Shown here in pieces: positions 6,753-15,035 of a stretch of 64,000 bases of DNA (position 1 is its first letter; each line of letters opens with the position of its first letter). Source of the stretch: Hymenobacter aerilatus (GTDB taxonomy: Bacteria > Bacteroidota > Bacteroidia > Cytophagales > Hymenobacteraceae); NCBI RefSeq assembly GCF_022921095.1, contig NZ_CP095053.1:4258501-4322500 (forward strand), given 5' to 3'. The position numbers were made by a program, and so were the translations under genes. The notes beneath the pieces were generated by a model. That model ran no database searches. It saw only the letters and a program-made list of their open reading frames with translations, and had not been told where the DNA came from.

Positions 6753-7682
6753 TCACCGCTGTTGAGTAGCACCATTCAATCGTTGCAGCTCCTGGATACT
6801 AGCTTCAAAATCGAAGACATCGTAGACGCAGCTGAAGTTCTGTGGATCGGCCACGTAGGGGTAGGCGTATTTGGCCAACGTCAGGCGGGAGCCTTCCATG
6901 CTGAGCGTTTGTAGTAAGCGCACCAGGTCGTTGGTCTGGACGCTGGTTTGGTTGATGGCCTGACGGGCTAGGCTCAGTCGAGTTTCGTCGGAGGCCGTGC
7001 GCTGCATCGACTCGGCGAGGCTTGTTATTTCCGTGGGCGTCAGCGTACGGAAACGGGTGGTGCTGTTGTAGCTGCCGTTGCCTGGGTAGTTGGGCGCGGG
7101 GCCACCCATCTGGTTGGGGTAGGAAGCATTTGGCGCTGGATACGAATCAATAGGCTGATTGCCTGCATTTGGGGGGTAGCCGTGGCCGCCAGGGTAGGCC
7201 GCGCCTGGCACGGGTTGCGGCGCGGGGCTAGCATTCGGGTATGCACTGCCGTTGCGGCGGTAATCATAATCGTCGGGGTATTGACCGTAGGGTACAGCGG
7301 GTGGGTAGGGCATTGTCTCTCCCATGCCGTAGCCGCGCCGAATAGGTGCCTCAGCTACTTTGCGCAGCTGCAAGCCGTAGCCGGGCCGAGCTAACAGTAC
7401 ATAGCTACTCTCTAAACCGGGGTCGAGCAGCACGCGGGTACGGTAAGCGACTACCCGCCCGTAGCCAGTCGGAATCAGAAACTCGGCCCAGTGAAAGCCC
7501 GCCGTCAGGCGGTCGATGCGCACGGCGCGGGCACCGGGCTGCGTAAGCGGGCGACCATCAAAAATCAGCTGAAATGCCACGCCGCGCTCCGACGAGAAGT
7601 TAACTACGGCCGGCGCTGCGTGTAACTCTCCGCCTAATAATAGGAGCAGTAGCAAAGCAAAAGCAGAGAGAAGCTTTTTCAT
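6753..7682 (-). CDS. secreted protein with C-terminal DUF4476 domain
   Basis: Start placed at ATG 7682 (MKKLLSAFALLLLLLLGG), which gives a clean signal peptide cleaved near HAA. The 309-residue product has three parts. Residues ~20-120 form a beta-rich domain (FQLIFDGRPL, GFHWAEFLIP). Residues ~130-220 are Pro/Tyr/Asn/Gly-rich and probably disordered. Residues ~225-309 are a helical DUF4476 domain (LTPTEITSLAESMQ, NTDLVRLLQ-like helices ending FEASIQELQRL). This domain layout is common in Bacteroidota envelope proteins of unknown role. It faces the 28-bp terminator. Confidence 0.85.
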   Translation of the reverse strand: MKKLLSAFALLLLLLLGGELHAAPAVVNFSSERGVAFQLIFDGRPLTQPGARAVRIDRLTAGFHWAEFLIPTGYGRVVAYRTRVLLDPGLESSYVLLARPGYGLQLRKVAEAPIRRGYGMGETMPYPPAVPYGQYPDDYDYRRNGSAYPNASPAPQPVPGAAYPGGHGYPPNAGNQPIDSYPAPNASYPNQMGGPAPNYPGNGSYNSTTRFRTLTPTEITSLAESMQRTASDETRLSLARQAINQTSVQTNDLVRLLQTLSMEGSRLTLAKYAYPYVADPQNFSCVYDVFDFEASIQELQRLNGATQQR

Positions 7683-7826
7683 GGCAGTAGAGATTAAGGA
7701 GGGGAGAAGGAAGAGCAGACTGCAGAACAATTACGTTCTATAAAAGCCAAGTATTGTGCCAAAAGCAGCTTTCTTTTTCGCCGCTGCCTTGTAGCCTTTC
7801 CTTGCCTTACAGTTGAACTAAAATAC

Positions 7827-7857
7827 AAAAAGTCTCGGCAGTTTGCCGAGACTTTTT
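7827..7857 (-). terminator. terminator downstream of the PorE-like gene
   Basis: AAAAAGTCTCGGCA (7827-7840) pairs perfectly with 7844-7857 across a 3-nt loop. On the minus strand the hairpin is followed by U residues, 25 nt after the stop of the 7882-9819 gene. Confidence 0.85.
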
Positions 7858-7881
7858 TTCTGACAGTGAGCCACTTACCTC

Positions 7882-9819
7882 CTACTCAGCAATGCGCGTC
7901 ACCTTAAACTCGGTGCGGCGGTTTTGCTGATACTCGGCCTCCGTTTTGGCATTCTTGATGACGGGTCGGGTTTCACCGTAACCCTTGGCCGTCACGCGGC
8001 TGGCCTCAATGCCCTTCGACAAGATATAATCTACGGCCGATTGCGCCCGACGCTGCGAAAGCGCTAAGTTATAGGCATCCTTACCCCGCGAGTCGGTGTG
8101 GGAGCTGAGTTCGATGGTAATTTTGGGGTTGTCTGTCAGTGTCTCCACCAGCTTGTCCAGCTCCACAGCCGCATCAGGACGGATATTGGCTTTGTCGTAG
8201 TCGTAGAAAATGTTTTCGACCACGATGGCCTTATTCTTCACAATCTCAGTAAGCGTGAGCGTCACAGGGATGCGAATTTCCGTTAGGTCGTTGGTGAGCT
8301 GGCTCTGCGGGGGGCGCTTGCCTATTGTCTTCACGCCCTGACGAGCTGTGAAATATCCTGTGCGCTCAGCTACCAACGAATACGCTGTGGCTGAGTCCAG
8401 CTTCAGGCTGAACTTGCCGTTGGCATCGGCCGTCACATCCTGCAACTTCTGTCCTTTCGAGTACACTGCTACCGGTTCGCCACCGAGGGGCCGTACGGCG
8501 CCGCCGCTAGCTGGACGCGTCTGCACGGTGCCATCCACGAAGAAGACCACCTCCTTAAACATGTTGCGTTTAAAGGAGTAGAGGTCGTCGGCCCCTTGCC
8601 CGCCGCTGCGGTCTGAGGCAAACAGGCCCGTCGTGTTGGTGAGTAGGTAGGGTGCGAAGTCGTCGCCCGCGCTGTTGATGGGTGCGCCCAAGTTCTTCAC
8701 TTTACCCTTCTCCACCACAAAAATATCGAGCTTGCCCAGGCCGGCATGTCCATCTGAAGAGAAGTAAAGCGTGCCGTCGGGTGCTAGAGCCGGAAAGCTT
8801 TCGTTGCCGGGCGTATTGATTTGCTCACCCAGGTTTTCGGGCGGCGAGAAACGACCATTTTCGCTTAGCTCTGCCTTATACAAATCGGTACCGCCCTGGC
8901 CGCCGCTGCGGCTGGATGCGAAGTAGAGTGTTTTACCATCGGGCGAGAACATGGGCGAGAAATCGTCGGCCGAACGGCTGTTGAGGCCCCGCGCCAGTTC
9001 CGGTTCCGTCCAAGCCCCGTTCTGGTAAGCCGACATATACAAATCGACGCTTTGCAGACCGAGTTTTGCTTGTTTCTTGGTGCCGTTGTTGGAGCGCGCA
9101 AACACCATAAAGCGTCCGTCGGGTGTGAAGGTGGCGCTGGCCTCGTGCATGTCGGTGGTGTTGATGGGAGCCGTCAGCTTGCGCACGGTGCCGCCAGTCA
9201 TCGCCTGGTCGTCGTCGAACTTAATGGCATACAGGTCATTAAATCCTAAACCATTGCCCAAGTATGTTTTCCCTTCCCTACCCGACGCAAAGATTAGCTC
9301 CTTGGTTTGGGGCATGAAGGTGGCACCAAATTCGGACGAAGGTGAATTCAACTGAGCCACGGGTTGCACCTCGTCGCGGGTGCGAGTAGCGGCCAACTCC
9401 TGGCTTAGCTTGCTGTTTTTGGCTTCCAGCTCGGCGCGGGCTACCAGTGTGCGGTTGCTGCCATTTTCGGCGTAAGCCGCGAAACGTTGCGCGGCTTCAT
9501 CGTAGTTGCCGTTGGTTTTCAGGGCTAATGCGTGGTAAAACGGAGCATCGGCGCTGCGTATTTTGGCGTCAAGAGCGGCCTTATAATACGGCTCTGCTTC
9601 GCCTATGCGGTTGGAAAGCCGATACGCCTCGGCAATGCGCAGATTGGCATAACCCGCATTGCGGCCCTTGGCTAAGTCCTTTTTATATAGCTCAATAGCC
9701 GGCTCGTATTCGCCGCGCGCAAAACGCTTGTCGGCCTTGCTTCCACCGCCCGCCGTAGCACAGCCCCCCAACAATCCCGCCGAACCGGCCACAGCACATA
9801 AGTAAATAAGTTTTCGCAT
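7882..9819 (-). CDS. OmpA-family lipoprotein with TPR and PD40 propeller (PorE-like, T9SS-associated)
   Basis: Start set at ATG 9819. The 645-residue product then begins with a lipoprotein signal (lipobox LGGC, Cys20). Domains in order: TPR-like helices (~30-150), a WD40-like propeller with PD40 signatures such as FSPDGKTLYFASSRSGG and LAPDGTLYFSS (~160-425), a carboxypeptidase-regulatory-like beta-sandwich (~430-520), and a C-terminal OmpA peptidoglycan-binding domain (FYDYDKANIRPDA, LSSHTDSRG, LSQRRAQS). PorE (PG1058) of the type IX secretion system has the same order and anchors the ring complex to peptidoglycan. Paralogues with this layout are numerous in Bacteroidota, so PorE itself is only one option. 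Confidence 0.88.
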   Translation of the reverse strand: MRKLIYLCAVAGSAGLLGGCATAGGGSKADKRFARGEYEPAIELYKKDLAKGRNAGYANLRIAEAYRLSNRIGEAEPYYKAALDAKIRSADAPFYHALALKTNGNYDEAAQRFAAYAENGSNRTLVARAELEAKNSKLSQELAATRTRDEVQPVAQLNSPSSEFGATFMPQTKELIFASGREGKTYLGNGLGFNDLYAIKFDDDQAMTGGTVRKLTAPINTTDMHEASATFTPDGRFMVFARSNNGTKKQAKLGLQSVDLYMSAYQNGAWTEPELARGLNSRSADDFSPMFSPDGKTLYFASSRSGGQGGTDLYKAELSENGRFSPPENLGEQINTPGNESFPALAPDGTLYFSSDGHAGLGKLDIFVVEKGKVKNLGAPINSAGDDFAPYLLTNTTGLFASDRSGGQGADDLYSFKRNMFKEVVFFVDGTVQTRPASGGAVRPLGGEPVAVYSKGQKLQDVTADANGKFSLKLDSATAYSLVAERTGYFTARQGVKTIGKRPPQSQLTNDLTEIRIPVTLTLTEIVKNKAIVVENIFYDYDKANIRPDAAVELDKLVETLTDNPKITIELSSHTDSRGKDAYNLALSQRRAQSAVDYILSKGIEASRVTAKGYGETRPVIKNAKTEAEYQQNRRTEFKVTRIAE

Positions 9820-9943
9820 GGATAGATTGCAGGTAGGCAAGGAAGAAGGAAACCCGGCCGGTTGACGCGGCTCAGACAAGTATACTAGGTTTTGAGAGAA
9901 ATAGTGCGGCGGCAGCCCCGTGTTTCAGTGCTTTACAGTCGTA

Positions 9944-10435
9944 TTATTTCCCCGCAAAATACCGCGCCAGCCAGGTTTCGGCGGCTGGTGCGGGCCAGGC
10001 CTGTGCCAGTTGGGCGTGGCGGGCAATGGTGTTGTCAAAGTAGGGCGTATCGGGCTGGAGCTGGCCTTCGGCTACGGCTGTGCGCAACTCGCGCCGGTCG
10101 AGCAAACGTACTTCGCCATCCACCAAGAAAGCCAGCCGCGACTTCTCCAGTAGCTCTACACCGAGAGACGTCTCCAACTCCCGCACAAACCGTACGGAAG
10201 CATCTATGGAACAGCCGCTGGCATCGGCCATGGCTTCATCCAGACCAATAACCAGAAATTGGTGGTGCAGAATAGCCGCCGAAGCGTGCAAAGTGCGGCC
10301 GTGGCTGGTCCAGGCGGCGGCAAACTGCGCCAGTGCAGGCTGCACACGCGTTAGCTCGGTATCGGTCAGGGGCCGGTTGGCCTGATATATCCAAATGCGC
10401 GCCTCGGGCGGCAATTGGTCGAAAGAAACGTACAT
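9944..10435 (-). CDS. conserved Bacteroidota protein with SGCSIDAS motif
   Basis: The 163-residue soluble protein has no signal or membrane segment. Its opening (MYVSFDQLPPEARIWIYQANRPLTD) and central motif ASGCSIDASVRFVRELE are the recognisable parts. Relatives in Cytophagales are often labelled 'ABC transporter ATPase', but no Walker A, signature or Walker B is present, so that label is not supported. The second half resembles a sensor-like beta fold (LAFLVDGEVRLLDRRELR, then TPYFDNTI). The gene is single, between the PorE-like gene and a terminator. Function unknown. Confidence 0.75.
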   Translation of the reverse strand: MYVSFDQLPPEARIWIYQANRPLTDTELTRVQPALAQFAAAWTSHGRTLHASAAILHHQFLVIGLDEAMADASGCSIDASVRFVRELETSLGVELLEKSRLAFLVDGEVRLLDRRELRTAVAEGQLQPDTPYFDNTIARHAQLAQAWPAPAAETWLARYFAGK

Positions 10436-10496
10436 AAGTGAAGTAGCAAAAACGGTATACCTCTAACGTACACCGCTTGTTTTTATTGACAAAGTA

Positions 10497-10528
10497 ACAG
10501 CCCCGACGGGAAGTTCCGCCGGGGCTGT
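10497..10528. terminator. hairpin upstream of the 9944-10435 gene
   Basis: ACAGCCCCG (10497-10505) pairs with 10520-10528, with a further short inner pairing. No strong T run follows, so termination strength is uncertain. It may close the Fe-S operon reading leftward from 13015. Confidence 0.55.
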
Positions 10529-10592
10529 GAAAGAGGGGCACATTCCAAGCGGAGACGAGGAGTCTGTGCTTTATCATGCCTGCTATTTTAAA

Positions 10593-10622
10593 CTCAGATT
10601 CCTCGCTACGCTCGGAATGACA
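10593..10622 (-). repeat. single REP-like unit
   Basis: CTCAGATTCCTCGCTACGC followed by TCGGAATGACA is the complement of the 6611-6640 unit, almost base for base. It lies just beyond the stop codon of the CCG-domain gene and has no inverted partner beside it. Confidence 0.75.
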
Positions 10623-10624
10623 GT

Positions 10625-11527
10625 CTACGCATTCAAGCCTTCAGCTGAGGCCACCAGCTCCGCTAGGTCAAACACCTGCACGTTGCTTTCGCGCTCTTTA
10701 TTTTTCACGCCATCGGCCATCATCGTCATGCAAAACGGGCAGCCTACCGCAATGATGCTACTCTGGTCGTTTTGCTTGGGGGCGGGGGTAGCGCCTTCAT
10801 TACCGCTTTCTTTGCCCTGAATGCGGGCCAAGGCTTCGGCGTTGCCGTCGAGGGTAGCCAGGGCCTCTTCGGTGCGCTCAATGTTCACGTCTTTCTTGCC
10901 GGGTTCAGGCTCTTTCCACATCTGGGCACCGCCGGCACCGCAGCATAGCCCATTGGCTTTGCTACGCTTCATCTCTACCAAGTCGGCGTCTAGGGCTTCT
11001 AGCACAGCGCGGGGCGCTTCGTAAATGTTGTTGGCGCGGCCCAGGTAGCAGGAGTCGTGGAAGGTGATACGCCGTCCTTTGTACGCCTCGCCCCCTTCCA
11101 GTTTCACCCTACCCTCATCGATAAGCTGTTGCAGGAAGGTGCTGTGGTGAATCACCTCGTAGTTGCCGCCCAGCGCCGGGTACTCGTTTTTGATAGTGTT
11201 GAAGCAGTGCGGGCAAGCCGTCACAATCTTCTTCACGTTGTAGCCCTCGAACGTGGTGATGTTCTGCATAGCCTGCATCTGAAACAGGAACTCGTTGCCA
11301 GCCCGTTTGGCAGGGTCGCCGGTGCAGGTTTCTTCCATGCCTAGCACAGCATATTTCACACCCACGTGCTCCAGAATGCGCACAAAGGCCCTGGTTACAC
11401 GCTTGTACCGGTCGTCAAACGCACCGGCACAGCCTACCCAGAACAGCACTTCGGGTTCCTCGCCACGGGCGGCGAAGTCAGACATCAGCGGTACAGTTAT
11501 TTGGCGTTTGGCAGTTTGTTCAGCCAT
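10625..11527 (-). CDS. (Fe-S)-binding oxidoreductase subunit with two cysteine-rich CCG domains
   Basis: The 300-residue soluble protein is of the HdrB/GlpC/LutA type. The first cluster region has WVGCAGAFD, EETCTGDPA and ACPHCFNT. The second has DSCYLGR, GLCCGAGG and GCPFCMTM. An Ala/Gly/Gln/Asn-rich linker of about 30 residues sits between the second CCG and its final CxxC; relatives usually lack it. It probably passes electrons with the membrane ferredoxin-like protein encoded immediately upstream (11639-13015), in the same direction. In related bacteria such pairs link flavoprotein dehydrogenases to quinone. The partner and substrate here are inferred. Confidence 0.88.
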   Translation of the reverse strand: MAEQTAKRQITVPLMSDFAARGEEPEVLFWVGCAGAFDDRYKRVTRAFVRILEHVGVKYAVLGMEETCTGDPAKRAGNEFLFQMQAMQNITTFEGYNVKKIVTACPHCFNTIKNEYPALGGNYEVIHHSTFLQQLIDEGRVKLEGGEAYKGRRITFHDSCYLGRANNIYEAPRAVLEALDADLVEMKRSKANGLCCGAGGAQMWKEPEPGKKDVNIERTEEALATLDGNAEALARIQGKESGNEGATPAPKQNDQSSIIAVGCPFCMTMMADGVKNKERESNVQVFDLAELVASAEGLNA

Positions 11528-11530
11528 ATT

Positions 11531-11638
11531 GTTGGGAAGCTGTTAGCGAAAGGCTGTTAGCTATTCTTTTTTATAGAAGGATTGATTTCGTCCGTTGTTG
11601 GTCGTTAGGGCTAACGACTAGCGGCTAGTAGCAAACAG
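11531..11638. repeat. intergenic GTTAG-word inverted repeat
   Basis: The left half holds agctgttagcgaaag and gctgttagcta. The right half holds gctaacgacta, gcggctagtagc and aaacagct, which pair with the left arm imperfectly. The element fills the 111-bp gap between the two Fe-S genes. It is another example of the word-based spacer architecture. Confidence 0.55.
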
Positions 11639-13015
11639 CTATTTTTCAGCCACGTATAGCTCATCGGCCCAGTTGAAGCGGTCGGAAGGCGAGAAGGCCC
11701 AAGGCGCACCGTTGTTTTCGATGTTCGAGAACATCACGTTCAGCGAGTTAGGCGCTGCCGACTCTTCTAGTACCAAGAAGCGGCGCATCTCAATGATGCT
11801 CTCCAGCGGGTTGATGTTCACGGGGCAGGCCTCTACGCAAGCATTGCAAGTGGTGCAGGCCCACAGTTCCTCGGGTGTCACGTAGCCGCGCAGCAGCGTG
11901 TGGTTTTCCTTGTCGAGTTGCTCCTGTGGCTCGTGCTTGGCAGCGGGACCGTAGAGCGCCGGATCGAAAATCAAAGGCGAGTTATACTTCTCCTCCATCC
12001 GGTCGCGCGTGTCCATGATGATTTTGCGCGGAGAAAGTAGCTTACCCGTCAGATTGGCCGGGCACACCGAGGTACAGCGGCCGCATTCGGTGCAGGAATA
12101 TGCATGCAGTAGATTGGTCCAGGCCAAATCGTTCACGTCCTTCGCCCCAAAGGTGGTAGGGGCTGCTTCGGCTCCCTCAGAGGCTGGGGGGGTAGGCACT
12201 TGGTAGGTAGGGTCCATCATGGCTTTCACCTCGTGCGTAATGCTATCCACGTTCGAGAACTGCCCCTGCGGCATCAGTCGCGAGAAGTACACGTTCGGGA
12301 AAGCCATGATAATGTGGAAGTGCTTACTACTCGGTAAGTAGTTCAAAAACAGCAATATGCCCACGATATGCACCCACCAACCCAAGCGCTCCAGCACTAG
12401 CAGCGTGGTGGCGTTATCCGGCAATAGCCCCGTAAGCAAACCGCTGATGGGGTAGGCGCCCGGCAAATAGGCATTTTCCACCTGGTGCAGCTTCAAATCG
12501 GCAGTGTTCATCAGAAACAACGCTACCATCAGCGCTGCCTCTATGTAAAGAATGAGGTTGGCATCGAGCTTTGGCCAAGCACGCATCTCAGTGCCACGGA
12601 AACGCCGTACGGGCTCGGTGCGGTTGCGCCGCCACCAAAACGCCGCCACAGCAATGATGACCAGCGCGCTCAATATCTCATTGGTGGCAGTCAGGGCATT
12701 ATAGAAACCGCCCGTGAAACCCAGTATTCGGTGCGTGTTGAACAGGCCATCAATGACAATCTCGATGACTTCAATGTTGATAACCAGAAAGCCGACATAC
12801 ACGATAAGGTGCAGAAGCGCCGGCGTGATACGCTTAAACATCTTCTGCTGCCCAAAGGCCACAAGTAGGGTTTTCTTGAGTCGCTCGCCTACGTCTCCGG
12901 ACATATCCCGGTCGCGGCCGTGAGAAATATTAGCGCGAATCTTTCGTACCTGCCACGCAAACAGCCCAAAGCCGGCGAGGACAACGAGAAGAAAAATAAT
13001 GTTCTGGATGGTCAC
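11639..13015 (-). CDS. membrane-bound 4Fe-4S electron-transfer protein (HdrE/NarI-like plus ferredoxin domain)
   Basis: Start taken as GTG 13015 (VTIQNIIFLLVVLAGFGLFAW). An upstream TTG start would add residues with no family resemblance. The 458-residue product has about six membrane helices in the first ~270 residues, then two 4Fe-4S motifs: CTECGRCTSVCPANL and CTTCNACVEACPVNI. It is expected in the inner membrane with clusters facing the cytoplasm, exchanging electrons with quinone and with the CCG protein downstream. The pair may serve electron-transfer flavoprotein in beta-oxidation, given the acyl-CoA dehydrogenase and thiolase in this window. That link is inferred. Confidence 0.88.
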   Translation of the reverse strand: MTIQNIIFLLVVLAGFGLFAWQVRKIRANISHGRDRDMSGDVGERLKKTLLVAFGQQKMFKRITPALLHLIVYVGFLVINIEVIEIVIDGLFNTHRILGFTGGFYNALTATNEILSALVIIAVAAFWWRRNRTEPVRRFRGTEMRAWPKLDANLILYIEAALMVALFLMNTADLKLHQVENAYLPGAYPISGLLTGLLPDNATTLLVLERLGWWVHIVGILLFLNYLPSSKHFHIIMAFPNVYFSRLMPQGQFSNVDSITHEVKAMMDPTYQVPTPPASEGAEAAPTTFGAKDVNDLAWTNLLHAYSCTECGRCTSVCPANLTGKLLSPRKIIMDTRDRMEEKYNSPLIFDPALYGPAAKHEPQEQLDKENHTLLRGYVTPEELWACTTCNACVEACPVNINPLESIIEMRRFLVLEESAAPNSLNVMFSNIENNGAPWAFSPSDRFNWADELYVAEK

Positions 13016-13173
13016 GGAATGGAAGTAGAGTTGGTGGGACCGAAAAATACTCGTTATGCCTAACAAATTTACCCTTTTCGCCGGAAAGATTTTTCGGCAA
13101 AACAGTGCTAGCGCTTTTGAAGTACGTAAACTTACTTGAGAGAACTAGCCGCGCATATTTTTTTTCTAAGTGC

Positions 13174-13203
13174 TTGTATTCCTCAATCTCTTTACTACTT
13201 TTG
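13174..13203 (+). promoter_or_regulatory. promoter for tRNA-Phe
   Basis: TTG at 13174-13176 and TACTTTTG at 13196-13203 (TAnnTTTG), 19 nt apart. The tRNA starts 35 nt downstream. Confidence 0.7.
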
Positions 13204-13237
13204 TGCCTCCCAAGGCGCACACCGCTACCGGGAAGCT

Positions 13238-13301
<64 letters not shown>

Positions 13302-13310
<9 letters not shown>

Positions 13311-13361
13311 CAACAAAAAAGGCCTCGCTATGCAGCGAGGCCTTTTTTGTTGTGGTAACAG
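13302..13361. terminator. bidirectional terminator, 28-bp perfect palindrome that includes the tRNA-Phe 3' end
   Basis: Arms 13302-13329 and 13334-13361 pair perfectly around ATGC. The core (ACAACAAAAAAGGCCTCGCT) is a normal terminator with A/T flanks. The outer nine base pairs use the tRNA 3' end (CTGTTACCA), so an inverted copy of that end lies at 13353-13361 next to the DnaJ-TPR stop codon. Confidence 0.85.
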
Positions 13362-13366
13362 GTTCG

Positions 13367-14503
13367 CTACTGGCACTCCTGCACTGCTTCCGACGCGTAG
13401 AGGTAGCCTAGACGCAATGCTCGGCGGAAAAACTCGCATGCAGCGCCAGTATTTCCTTCCTGCTGCGCCAGCCTACCCAGTAGGAAGTGTACTTGCCCAT
13501 TCTGCGGGGTAAGGAGCAGCACCTGCCGGTAGTCGGTGCGGGCGGCAGCATAGTTGCCTTGCTTGTAGTAAGCCAGCCCGCGGTAGGTCAGCGGCTTCAC
13601 ATCTACTGACCAGCCCACGGCGGCTCGTTGCCGCAAGCCCGTAGAAAAATCCCGAATGGCGCCCACAAACTGCCGCTGCTCAAACAATCGGATTTCGCCT
13701 CGCAGCAGGTAGGCGTCGCTCAATAAGGAATCTTGTTGTATGGCCTGAGTTAGGCTATTAGCTGCAGCTGGCGAAAGGCCCAATTGAAACTCGCACTGGC
13801 CTAACCGCATCCATAACGCCGCCGCGCCTTTACCCGCGGGCTCTTCCGTTAGCGCTACCTGATAATCGGCGCGGGCGGCGGCATAGTCGTGGTTGATGTA
13901 CTGCGCAATCTCGCCACGGCGTCGGTGTGCGGCGGCGTAGGTAGGGCGAAAAGCAATGGCACTGGTAAAATAGCTGCGCGCAATTTTCCATTGCCGGTTG
14001 GTGTAGGCGCGTAGACCGTAGCGGTAGTTGCGCGTAGCCGATACATAGTCCAGCGTTACTTTCACTGACAAGCAAAACAGCACCAGCCCCACAATGAAAC
14101 CTGCCAATAGCCACGCGTCGCGGCGAGTGAAACGGCGGCGCTTAGGAATGGGACGGTAGTAGCGCTCGGCTGCGCCGGCCGGCCGCCGGGTGCGCAGAGG
14201 TGCGGGCGGTGGCATGGGTACGCCATACACGTGCTGGCTGTGCGCGCGGTAGTGTTGGGCGCGGCGCTGCTCATCGGCCCGGCGCACGGCCATGCGCAGC
14301 TGGTGGTCGTAGGTGGCCCGCCGGCCGGGGTCCGATAGTACCTGATATGCCGCGGCCACTGCTTTAAACTCCTCCTCAAACTGCGCGCTTCCACCATGCA
14401 TGTCCGGATGATACCGCACTGCCAGGCGCTTGTACGCTGCTTTTATTTCCTGCGGCGTGGCCGTGGCCGCCACACCCAGCGTGTGATAGTGATTCTGACT
14501 CAA
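13367..14503 (-). CDS. DnaJ-domain membrane protein with C-terminal TPR repeats
   Basis: No ATG precedes the J domain. TTG 14503 is the most economical start, putting NHYHTLGV at residue 4 onward; another TTG lies at 14569. The J domain (residues ~3-70) has the HPD motif in AVRYHPDMHGG. A basic, Pro-rich linker follows, then one membrane helix (WLLAGFIVGLVLFCLSV). The last ~210 residues hold five or six TPR units (for example RSYFTSAIAFRPTYAAAHRRRGE). It would recruit DnaK to a membrane site. The client is unknown, and the start is uncertain. Confidence 0.85.
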   Translation of the reverse strand: MSQNHYHTLGVAATATPQEIKAAYKRLAVRYHPDMHGGSAQFEEEFKAVAAAYQVLSDPGRRATYDHQLRMAVRRADEQRRAQHYRAHSQHVYGVPMPPPAPLRTRRPAGAAERYYRPIPKRRRFTRRDAWLLAGFIVGLVLFCLSVKVTLDYVSATRNYRYGLRAYTNRQWKIARSYFTSAIAFRPTYAAAHRRRGEIAQYINHDYAAARADYQVALTEEPAGKGAAALWMRLGQCEFQLGLSPAAANSLTQAIQQDSLLSDAYLLRGEIRLFEQRQFVGAIRDFSTGLRQRAAVGWSVDVKPLTYRGLAYYKQGNYAAARTDYRQVLLLTPQNGQVHFLLGRLAQQEGNTGAACEFFRRALRLGYLYASEAVQECQ

Positions 14504-14655
14504 AGTGCGGGGGTTATCAGTAAAAATAACGCAAACTTCAGACGTGATAGTTGCTTTTGCGTATGACAAACCATTTGGCTCAGCCGCTTTTCTTAACGGC
14601 TAAAACAATCTTTTGCTGTTAGCTTTATCTATCTGACCCTCTTTTTCTTCGCCGT

Positions 14656-15030
14656 ATGGCCTTCGACAACGACGCTAAAACACCCCGCAACGACAGTCTT
14701 TTTGGTAATCTGAAAGGCTACCTCGATACACGCATCGATATTCTTCGGCTGGAAGCTCAGGAAAAAGCGAAAACAGCTTTCGTGGGCGCGGCCCACGGAA
14801 TTACGATGGCTGTCATCGGCTTATTCTTTCTCATTTTCGTGAGTGTTTTTGCAGGGTTGGCGCTCAACTCGGCGCTCGACAGCTCTTTCTGGGGCTTTGG
14901 TATCGTAGCAGGTTTCTACCTTCTACTGCTTATCATTTTCCTAGTTGGCGTCGATAAAAAGGTGTTTCAGGGAGTGGCCGATAAGCTGCTGGACAACACG
15001 ATCTACAAATCCGATAAGCGTCAAGCATAA
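14656..15030 (+). CDS. phage holin family / YqjE-like membrane protein
   Basis: The 124-residue product starts with a polar amphipathic segment (LFGNLKGYLDTRIDILRLEAQEKAKTA), followed by two strong membrane helices (about 44-70 and 78-97) and a short basic tail. This is the layout of the YqjE/Holin-X superfamily, which despite its name is usually an inner-membrane stress-related protein, not a lysis factor. It is followed after 5 bp by a gene for a single-helix protein, then the GGGP synthase gene. The three are probably one operon. Confidence 0.85.
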   Translation: MAFDNDAKTPRNDSLFGNLKGYLDTRIDILRLEAQEKAKTAFVGAAHGITMAVIGLFFLIFVSVFAGLALNSALDSSFWGFGIVAGFYLLLLIIFLVGVDKKVFQGVADKLLDNTIYKSDKRQA

Positions 15031-15035
15031 CGCGC

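Noticed and set aside
14656-15030. Prophage remnant signalled by a holin-family gene
   Set aside because: YqjE/Holin-X proteins are chromosomal membrane proteins; no lysis, capsid or integrase genes are nearby.
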